DNA of 21,854 nt, taken from NCBI GenBank assembly GCA_904502145.1, contig CAJGDH010000005.1:1-21854 (forward strand), given 5' to 3'. Numbering within the stretch: the first letter of the stretch is position 1; each line of letters begins with the position of its first letter. Positions 1 to 5,916 of this stretch are shown here, in pieces. A program made the translations under genes and the position numbers. Source of the DNA: an uncultured Eubacterium sp. (GTDB taxonomy: Bacteria; Bacillota; Clostridia; Lachnospirales; Lachnospiraceae). The notes under the pieces are model-generated. The model saw nothing but the letters and a program-made list of their open reading frames with translations, was not told the DNA's origin and did not search any database.

Positions 1-37
1 ATCTTCCGGCCATACCGGGAGGGACAGGAGTACAGAT

Positions 38-1126
38 ATGATTTCCAATCAGATTTTACAGGATACCATCGATGGAATCAAAGCAATCACAAGAATAGAC
101 CTGTGTGTGATGGACACAGAAGGAAAGCCCCTGGCTTCCACGTTGAACACGGTGGATGAGTACAGGGAAGCGGTGCTGGTGTTCGCGGATTCCCTGGCGG
201 AGAGCCAGGCTCTTCAGGGTTATCAGTTCTTCAAGGTTTTCGATGACAATCAGCTGGAATACATCGTCCTGGTCAAGGGCGAGACCGACGACGTCTATAT
301 GGTGGGGAAGATGGCGACTTTCCAGATCCAGAATCTTCTCGTAGCCTACAAGGAACGGTTTGATAAAGACAATTTCATCAAGAATCTGCTGCTGGATAAT
401 CTTCTTCTGGTGGATATCTACAACCGGGCCAAGAAACTCCATATCGAGACGGATGCCAAGCGCTGTGTTTTCATCATTGAGACCCAGTCGGAGAAGGACA
501 ACAATGCTTTCTCCATTATCCGGGGCATCTTCTCCTCCAAATCCAAGGATTTTATCACTGCCGTGGATGAGAAGAACATCATACTGGTCAGGGAAGTGAA
601 GGCCGGGGAGAAATATTCCGACCTGGAGAAGACAGCCAGCGTGATCGTGGATATGCTCAATACGGAAGCCATGTCCAAGGTCCGTGTGGCCTACGGTACC
701 ATCGTCAATGAGATCAAGGAGGTATCCCGGTCCTACAAGGAGGCCAAGATGGCCATGGATGTCGGGAAGATCTTCTTCCAGGACAGCAATATCGTCGCCT
801 ACAACCGCCTCGGGATCGGCCGGCTGATCTATCAGCTTCCCCTTCCCCTCTGCAAGATGTTCATCAAGGAGATCTTCGAAGGCCGTTCACCGGATGAATT
901 CGACGATGAGACGCTGACGACCATCAACAAGTTCTTCGAGAACAGTCTCAATGTTTCCGAGACATCCAGACAGCTGTATATCCACAGGAATACACTGGTC
1001 TACCGGCTGGACAAGCTCCAGAAGAGTACGAATCTTGACCTCAGGGTATTTGAGGATGCCATCACATTCAAGATTGCCCTCATGGTCGTAAAATACATGA
1101 AATACATGGAGAGCATTGAATATTGA
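38..1126 (+). CDS. CdaR/PucR-family helix-turn-helix transcriptional regulator
   Basis: This is a 362-residue protein with the architecture of CdaR/PucR-type (sugar diacid or purine utilisation type) regulators. It has an N-terminal sensory region (about 1-130), a middle GGDEF-like region (about 135-260) and a C-terminal PucR-type helix-turn-helix. The HTH is visible at about residues 305-330 (LNVSETSRQLYIHRNTLVYR), where the NTLxYRL signature is the family hallmark, followed by a helical tail typical of the family. The ATG has an AGGAG ribosome binding site about 7 bases upstream. No transporter or catabolic gene lies beside it, so the effector and targets cannot be read from context. It may regulate genes upstream of the window or the adjacent protease gene. 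The family assignment is firm; the ligand is unknown. Confidence 0.85.
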   Translation: MISNQILQDTIDGIKAITRIDLCVMDTEGKPLASTLNTVDEYREAVLVFADSLAESQALQGYQFFKVFDDNQLEYIVLVKGETDDVYMVGKMATFQIQNLLVAYKERFDKDNFIKNLLLDNLLLVDIYNRAKKLHIETDAKRCVFIIETQSEKDNNAFSIIRGIFSSKSKDFITAVDEKNIILVREVKAGEKYSDLEKTASVIVDMLNTEAMSKVRVAYGTIVNEIKEVSRSYKEAKMAMDVGKIFFQDSNIVAYNRLGIGRLIYQLPLPLCKMFIKEIFEGRSPDEFDDETLTTINKFFENSLNVSETSRQLYIHRNTLVYRLDKLQKSTNLDLRVFEDAITFKIALMVVKYMKYMESIEY

Positions 1127-1281
1127 CGGCTCTCGCCATGTTGATCCATGTCCACAGAGAATCAGAAGGTCTGCTGCCATAGATGGTGTGTATGCAGGCC
1201 TTTCTTGTCACATAGGGATAAAAGCGGGACCGCCTTCCGGTGGGGAGGCAGGAGACCGCATATCCATGGGAGGAAAAAACG

Positions 1282-2601
1282 ATGAGTTATGAAGGAAATA
1301 CTCCGGAGATGCACACCGGGGAGATGAATGAATCTGTGCAGGAAATGGACAGGATTTCTCCTGCTGCAGGAAAACCCTCAGGGACAAAAAAAAGACCCCG
1401 CAAAAAGAAGGGGGTTCCTCTGGCGCTGACCATCTTCCTCTGCCTGCTGCTCTTCGCGGCGGGAAGTCTGCTGGGGGGTGCTTATTTCAGCCGTGCGAAT
1501 ACCAGGGATTCAGGGATCGACGGGAATGCCGTCATTGATAAGCTGGCCACCCTGCGCATGATCATCGACGGATATTTCCTGGATGAATACGATGAAAAGA
1601 AACTGGAAGAGGGGATCTACACCGGTTATATGAATGCCCTGGGAGACCCCTATTCCCAGTATTATACCGAGGAAGAATACCGTCAGCTCATGGAAGAAGA
1701 CTCCGGAGAATACCGGGGGATAGGTGTGACCGTCACCAAGAACAAGGATAATAATTACACGGAGATCATGGCGGTCAATAAGGGGGATCCAGCCTACAAC
1801 GCGGGGATCAAGACGGGAGATTTCATCATGAAGGTCAACGGGAAGGACACATCCACTATGTCCCTTTCCGAGGTGGTGACGGAGATCAAGACCTCGGCGG
1901 ACCCGGTGGTCCTGGTGATCTATCAGGACGGGAACGAAATGGAAGTCTCCGTGGAGAAGAGCACCATCTCCATCAACAGTGTCTCCCATGAGATGAAGGA
2001 AAACAATATCGGCTACATTTCCATTAGCCAGTTTATCGATAATACGGATGAACAGTTCCTGGAGGCTGTTCAGGATCTTGAGAAACAGGGGATGAAAGGT
2101 CTTATCCTGGACCTCAGGGATAACGGGGGAGGCCTGTTGAACGCCTGTGTCAATCTGGTATCACAGATCATACCCCAAGGGGATCTGATCGTCTACACTC
2201 AGGACAAGAACGGGAATCGTCAGGACTATAACAGTAACGAGTACGGAACCCTGGATCTGCCCATCGTGGTCCTTGTCAATTCCAACACAGCCAGCGCGTC
2301 GGAGATCCTGACCGGCTGTCTCAAGGATTACGGACTGGCCACTGTGCTGGGGACCAAGACCTACGGAAAAGGAATCGTCCAGTCCATTCTTCCCCTCAGC
2401 GACGGTTCGGCAGTCAAGCTTACCGTATCTGCCTATTATACCCCCAACGGGACCAACATCCATAAAAAGGGCATAGAACCGGATATAGAAATGAAGATTA
2501 CGGATGAAGAGTGGAAGGAAGCCCGGGATGATCCCTCAAAAGACAGGCAGATCAAAAAGGCGGAAGAAATCCTACTCGATGCCGAGACCGGCAAGAAATG
2601 A
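1282..2601 (+). CDS. S41 family C-terminal processing protease (CtpA-type)
   Basis: This 439-residue serine protease is anchored in the membrane and acts outside the cytoplasm. An N-terminal Lys/Arg-rich cytoplasmic segment (about 36-43) precedes one transmembrane helix (about 45-66). A PDZ domain (about 140-225, with YRGIGVTV and KTGDFIMKVNGK) and the S41 catalytic domain follow. The catalytic Ser is S338 in NTASASE and the Lys is K363 in TYGKG. Their 25-residue spacing matches the Ser-Lys dyad of CtpA proteases. The chosen ATG follows GGGAGG by about 8 bases; an in-frame GTG at 1240 is less likely. Family members trim the C-termini of secreted or membrane proteins, and some cleave signalling or cell-wall factors. 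The substrate here is unknown. Its 3' end overlaps the convergent minus-strand gene by 30 bases. Confidence 0.93.
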   Translation: MSYEGNTPEMHTGEMNESVQEMDRISPAAGKPSGTKKRPRKKKGVPLALTIFLCLLLFAAGSLLGGAYFSRANTRDSGIDGNAVIDKLATLRMIIDGYFLDEYDEKKLEEGIYTGYMNALGDPYSQYYTEEEYRQLMEEDSGEYRGIGVTVTKNKDNNYTEIMAVNKGDPAYNAGIKTGDFIMKVNGKDTSTMSLSEVVTEIKTSADPVVLVIYQDGNEMEVSVEKSTISINSVSHEMKENNIGYISISQFIDNTDEQFLEAVQDLEKQGMKGLILDLRDNGGGLLNACVNLVSQIIPQGDLIVYTQDKNGNRQDYNSNEYGTLDLPIVVLVNSNTASASEILTGCLKDYGLATVLGTKTYGKGIVQSILPLSDGSAVKLTVSAYYTPNGTNIHKKGIEPDIEMKITDEEWKEARDDPSKDRQIKKAEEILLDAETGKK

Positions 2602-3054
2602 CCGGATATAATCGTCAAAGGCGTGTTCCAGCGTCTTGTCCATGGTAAATATCCGGTAGGATATACCGGTGGTCAGGGTGAGATGATCGGGGTCATAGAT
2701 GATATTGATATACATGCCGTCGATATCTTCCCGGCGGAAAGAAACCCCGCTTTTTTCAACAAAAGAAGCAAGGGAGCTTTCCGGAACGGCAAGGATGATC
2801 TTACATCCCAGAGGAAGCTGCTTTCCCCGGATGAGGGAGAGGACCCTGGGTCTTGTCTCCTTCCAGTAGCAATAGTTCCGGGTCAGGGTACGGCGGATGT
2901 CGGTATCGAAGAATTCTTTGTTGAGGTGGCCGTCGATATGGTAGGAGATCCCCATCTTGATGGCGGCTTCCACCAGATAAAACCGGTCAAAGGATTCGCC
3001 GGTGAGCAGGTGGGACATGAAGGTTTTCACATCATTTACGGTTAAGGAAAGCAT
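2572..3054 (-). CDS. DUF5721-like protein of unknown function
   Basis: This is the only minus-strand gene. It encodes 160 residues beginning MLSLTVNDVKTFM and ending near FLAGLGIE. The sequence resembles the DUF5721 proteins I recall from Lachnospiraceae: an early DVKxFMxxLL segment, an ITYHIDG-like segment (SYHIDGHLNKEF), a WKxxRPxxxxLIRGKxLP stretch, a GMYINIIYD strand and IFTMDKTLE near the end. No catalytic motif, membrane helix or signal peptide is visible, so it is probably a small cytoplasmic protein. The chosen start has GAGAGGG about 6 bases upstream; a longer version beginning at 3093 would overlap the promoter. The family identity comes from memory and was not searched. Its function is unknown. 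Confidence 0.8.
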   Translation of the reverse strand: MLSLTVNDVKTFMSHLLTGESFDRFYLVEAAIKMGISYHIDGHLNKEFFDTDIRRTLTRNYCYWKETRPRVLSLIRGKQLPLGCKIILAVPESSLASFVEKSGVSFRREDIDGMYINIIYDPDHLTLTTGISYRIFTMDKTLEHAFDDYIRSFLAGLGIE

Positions 3055-3093
3055 GATTATTCCCTCTCTGTACAGGATAGTTTCACTGAACAA

Positions 3094-3099
3094 ATCATA
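3094..3099 (-). promoter_or_regulatory. Putative -10 box of the minus-strand DUF5721-like gene
   Basis: Read on the minus strand, TATGAT is preceded by TGC, giving an extended -10 (TGCTATGAT). The -35 region at 17-base spacing is poor (TTTCTT). Transcription would begin near 3087, leaving a leader of about 33 bases before the ATG at 3054. This is based on sequence pattern only. Confidence 0.45.
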
Positions 3100-3126
3100 G
3101 CATAAACGCAGGAAAGAAGAAAGAAA

Positions 3127-4392
3127 ATGTTATTTGAATGTATAAAAAACGGCACTGCGCCGAACCGCGTGGTTTCCTTCGCGAAGGAGTATCTGACGGC
3201 CCGCGGTTTTGAGGAGGTCTACCCCAACAAACTGTTTCACCCCATCCATGGCGGAAAGTATCTGATCACACCTTTTCCCGATGTGATCTTCGCCTTTACC
3301 GCCGGGGCCAAGAGCCGGCAGTTCCAGTCCATGCGGATGGCTTTTGCCCACGTGGACCAGCCCTGCCTCAAGATCAAGGGCAGGGCGGACCATGCATCCA
3401 TGGGCTGCAGTCAGCTCAATGTGGGCATCTACGGGGGGATGAAGGACCATACCTGGTTTGACCGTCCCCTGGGGATCGCAGGCATGGTAGCCTTGAGGGG
3501 TGAGGACGTGTTCGCCCCCAGGATGGTCTCCTATGACAGCGGACGCCCCCTGGCCATCATACCCGGAGTGGCTATCCATATGAAGAGGGAGATGAATGAG
3601 GGATGGAAGATCGACCGGCAGAAGGAGATGCTTCCCGTGGTCGGCCTGGAGAAACAGTGGAACCAGGGTTCTTTCCTCTCTTTTCTGGGTTCCGAACTGG
3701 AGGTGGATCCCTCCGAGATCCTGAGTTATGACCTCAACCTCTACAACAGGGAGGAACCGCAATACCTGGGGCTTAATAAGGAACTGATCGCTGCGCCCCG
3801 GCTGGACAATCTGGCCTCGGTCAGCATCCTGCTGGAGTCCCTCACCCAGTCGGACCGGGAGGACGGACTGAACCTCATCGGCCTCTTCAACCATGAGGAG
3901 GTGGGCAGTGTATCCAAATCCGGCGCGGATTCTTCATTGCTGCAGATGGTCCTTCAGCAGATCTTTCACGCATTTACCTGCACGGACGACATGCTGAGAG
4001 CATCCCTGGCAGACAGCTTTTATCTGTCCCTGGACGGGGCTCACGCATCCCACCCCAATTACCCGGAATGCGCGGATATCACCACCCAGGCCATCATGGG
4101 CCAGGGGGGAGTCCTCAAATCCAGTGCCAGCTGCAAATATGCCTCCGACAGCCGGATGAAGGCCATTATGAACGGCCTGGCAGAAAAATACGACATTCTT
4201 CTTCAGGAGGTCGCTGACCGCAACACCATCCGGGGCGGTTACACCCTCGGCCCCATGGTGGGAGCCCAGCTGCCCATGTACGGCTGTGACCTGGGCGTGC
4301 CTATGTGGTCCATGCATTCTGCCCTGGAGACCATGGCTGCTTCGGATTACGACCAGCTCTGCCAGCTGGTGACGGCTTATTTCAACGATTAG
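3127..4392 (+). CDS. M18 family aminopeptidase (aspartyl aminopeptidase-like)
   Basis: This 421-residue protein is a dinuclear zinc aminopeptidase of family M18, which removes N-terminal residues (often acidic ones) from peptides in the cytoplasm. All expected metal and catalytic signatures are visible. They are H75 and D77 in AHVDQPCLK, the WFDRPLGIAG segment, the bridging D227 in RLDNLAS, the adjacent acids E257-E258 in NHEEVGS, the LSLDGAHASHPNYPE segment, and H397 in MHSALE near the C-terminus. The length fits the family. The ATG is preceded by a purine-rich AGGAAAGAAG stretch. The gene is divergent from the DUF5721-like gene, with 72 bases between the starts. Ribonuclease HI follows 10 bases later, so the two are probably cotranscribed. 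A broad peptide-salvage role is inferred. Confidence 0.92.
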   Translation: MLFECIKNGTAPNRVVSFAKEYLTARGFEEVYPNKLFHPIHGGKYLITPFPDVIFAFTAGAKSRQFQSMRMAFAHVDQPCLKIKGRADHASMGCSQLNVGIYGGMKDHTWFDRPLGIAGMVALRGEDVFAPRMVSYDSGRPLAIIPGVAIHMKREMNEGWKIDRQKEMLPVVGLEKQWNQGSFLSFLGSELEVDPSEILSYDLNLYNREEPQYLGLNKELIAAPRLDNLASVSILLESLTQSDREDGLNLIGLFNHEEVGSVSKSGADSSLLQMVLQQIFHAFTCTDDMLRASLADSFYLSLDGAHASHPNYPECADITTQAIMGQGGVLKSSASCKYASDSRMKAIMNGLAEKYDILLQEVADRNTIRGGYTLGPMVGAQLPMYGCDLGVPMWSMHSALETMAASDYDQLCQLVTAYFND

Positions 4393-4402
4393 AGGTGATT
4401 GG

Positions 4403-4885
4403 GTGAAGGTGAAGATCTACACGGACGGCTCTGCCAGGGGGAACCCCGAGGGACCCGGAGGTTACGGGACCGTCCTCTTATATACGGACAGCAAAGGGGT
4501 CACCCACCGGAGAGAATATTCCGGTGGGTTCAGCAGGACTACCAACAACCGCATGGAGCTTATGGCTGCCATCGTGGGCCTGGAGGCGCTGGTCCGTCCC
4601 TGCAGGGTGGAGCTCTATTCCGATTCCCAGTACCTGGTCCGGGCGTTCAACGAGAACTGGATCGGGAACTGGATTAAGAAAGGCTGGAAACGGGGCAGGA
4701 ACGAGGCCGTGAAAAATGTGGACCTGTGGAAGAGACTTCTGGCTGCAGGGGAAGGCCATGATGTGGAGTATATCTGGGTGAAAGGCCATGCCGGGAACCC
4801 GGAAAATGAACGGTGCGACCAGCTGGCCGTATCGGCTGCCCTGGGGGAGGATCTTCCGGAGGATCCCGGTCTGGATCTTTCATGA
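4403..4885 (+). CDS. rnhA: Ribonuclease HI
   Basis: The 160-residue protein degrades the RNA strand of RNA-DNA hybrids, such as R-loops and replication primers. The four catalytic acids are all in place: D8 in YTDGSARGNP, E52 in NNRMELMAA, D74 in YSDSQYL and D139 in NERCDQLA. The flexible-loop histidine is H129 in VKGHAGNPEN. The basic segment around residues 92-99 (KKGWKRGR) corresponds to the handle region of E. coli-type enzymes. The start is a GTG with AGAGGTG just upstream; a second GTG two codons later is possible. It begins 10 bases after the aminopeptidase gene and is presumably cotranscribed with it. The length is normal for the family. Confidence 0.95.
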   Translation: MKVKIYTDGSARGNPEGPGGYGTVLLYTDSKGVTHRREYSGGFSRTTNNRMELMAAIVGLEALVRPCRVELYSDSQYLVRAFNENWIGNWIKKGWKRGRNEAVKNVDLWKRLLAAGEGHDVEYIWVKGHAGNPENERCDQLAVSAALGEDLPEDPGLDLS

Positions 4886-4957
4886 AATATTCTTTTCTCC
4901 CTCCTTCAGACAGGGGCTTCCGTAAGAATATTGACCGATAATTCTTCATAAATATTC
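4886..4957. repeat. Three copies of AATATTC upstream of relQ
   Basis: AATATTCTT at 4886-4894 and its exact inverted copy AAGAATATT at 4924-4932 form a 9-bp inverted repeat with a 29-base spacer. A third AATATTC lies at 4951-4957, just before the relQ -35 box. The inverted repeat has no T-run after it and is AT-rich, so it is a poor terminator. It may be a set of protein-binding sites or chance in AT-rich intergenic DNA. Confidence 0.3.
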
Positions 4958-4969
4958 ATCCCTGTTTTT

Positions 4970-4998
4970 TTGCATATTATAAACGTCTGTGCTATAAT
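4970..4998 (+). promoter_or_regulatory. SigA-type promoter of relQ
   Basis: A -35 box TTGCAT (4970-4975) is followed after exactly 17 bases by a perfect -10 box TATAAT (4993-4998). A TGC immediately before it makes an extended -10. Transcription should start near 5005, so start codons upstream of that point are excluded for relQ. Confidence 0.85.
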
Positions 4999-5012
4999 GT
5001 ATATACATTATA
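4993..5012. promoter_or_regulatory. Perfect 20-bp palindrome over the relQ -10 box (putative operator)
   Basis: TATAATGTATATACATTATA is its own exact reverse complement. It contains the -10 box in its left half and the predicted start site in its right half. Outside it, GTCTGT (4985-4990) and its inverse ACAGAC (5019-5024) add a second, slightly asymmetric pair of arms. A dimeric repressor bound here would block RNA polymerase. No candidate regulator is adjacent. Confidence 0.5.
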
Positions 5013-5038
5013 ACGTAGACAGACAAGGGGGTGTTTCT

Positions 5039-5842
5039 ATGGAGATACAACTTTGGAGAGAGTTCTTGTCACCGTATCAGCTGGCGGTTGATGAATTGAT
5101 CATCAAGTTCCGTCATCTTAAGGAAGATTTCGATATACAGGGAGTCTATTCTCCCATTGATCAGGTAGAAGGAAGAGTCAAGACCATAGACAGTATCCTG
5201 GATAAACTCCAGAAGAAAGATATTTCTATGAATGACATGGCCGAGAAGATCGAAGATATCGCCGGGATCCGCATTACCTGTCAGTTTGTTGAGGACATTG
5301 ACCGCGTTGCCGAGCTCATCAAGGAACGCAGGGATATGGAGGTCCTGCAGGAGAAGGATTACATCCGCAATATAAAAGACAGCGGATACCGGTCCTACCA
5401 CCTGATCATCTCCTACACGGTCCATACTGCCAAAGGTCCCAGGACCCTGCCGGCGGAGATTCAGATCCGCACCATAGGGATGAACTTCTGGGCCACCATT
5501 GAGCATTCACTGCAGTACAAGTATAAAGGCAGTATCCCGGAACGTGTCCAGCAGAAACTGAGCAATGCATCATCGGCCATCGACGCCATCGATCATGCCA
5601 TGTCCGAAGTCAGAGACGAGATCATGGACGCACAGGTTTATCACCTGAGAAAAGAACATACAGTAAAAGATATCCTTAATAATATTCAGAATCTATATAA
5701 AGTGGCAAACCGGAGAGAAGTCAACAAGATCCAGGATGAGTTCTACCGTATCTATCTTCTTGATGATCTTGCCAAACTACAGCATTTTTCAAAGCAGCTT
5801 GATATTATCTCCGAAGGATATCGGGCACAGAGCTTGAATTGA
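5039..5842 (+). CDS. relQ: RelQ-type small alarmone synthetase (GTP pyrophosphokinase)
   Basis: This 267-residue protein transfers pyrophosphate from ATP to GTP or GDP to make (p)ppGpp, the stringent-response alarmone. It has only the synthetase domain and no HD hydrolase, TGS or ACT domains. It matches RelQ/YjbM closely: WREFLSPYQLAVDEL at the N-terminus, SPIDQVEGRVK, an EDIAGIRITCQF strand, the KDSGYRSYH nucleotide-binding loop (D114-H121), EIQIRT (E140-T145) and FWATIEHSLQYKY. The ATG follows AAGGGGGTG by about 7 bases and lies about 34 bases after the predicted transcription start. Residues after about 212 form an extension of some 55 residues beyond the usual RelQ length, apparently helical. 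Synthetase activity is inferred from conserved motifs. The promoter palindrome suggests transcriptional control. Confidence 0.92.
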   Translation: MEIQLWREFLSPYQLAVDELIIKFRHLKEDFDIQGVYSPIDQVEGRVKTIDSILDKLQKKDISMNDMAEKIEDIAGIRITCQFVEDIDRVAELIKERRDMEVLQEKDYIRNIKDSGYRSYHLIISYTVHTAKGPRTLPAEIQIRTIGMNFWATIEHSLQYKYKGSIPERVQQKLSNASSAIDAIDHAMSEVRDEIMDAQVYHLRKEHTVKDILNNIQNLYKVANRREVNKIQDEFYRIYLLDDLAKLQHFSKQLDIISEGYRAQSLN

Positions 5843-5865
5843 ATTCGTAAAGAGAACTGACGAAT

Positions 5866-5909
5866 GAAAAGGGTTGCCGTGACATGGACGGCAGCCTTTT
5901 CTTTTTGGA
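5866..5909 (+). terminator. Intrinsic terminator of relQ
   Basis: GAAAAGGGTTGCCGT (5866-5880) pairs with ACGGCAGCCTTTTC (5888-5901) through one G-T wobble and one bulged G, around the loop GACATGG. A T-rich tail CTTTTTGG follows. The ATG at 5884 lies inside the loop, which argues against it as a start for the next gene. Confidence 0.85.
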
Positions 5910-5916
5910 GAGTAAC

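Noticed and set aside
1127..1281. Search for a promoter or terminator between the regulator and the protease gene
   Set aside because: TTGATC (1141) and TTGTCA (1205) have no -10 box at a workable distance, and no strong hairpin with a T-run is present. I see nothing supportable in this gap.
2623..3045. Plus-strand open frame of 140 codons between the protease and the aminopeptidase
   Set aside because: It is the antisense of the DUF5721-like gene, whose own translation has family-like segments and a good ribosome binding site.
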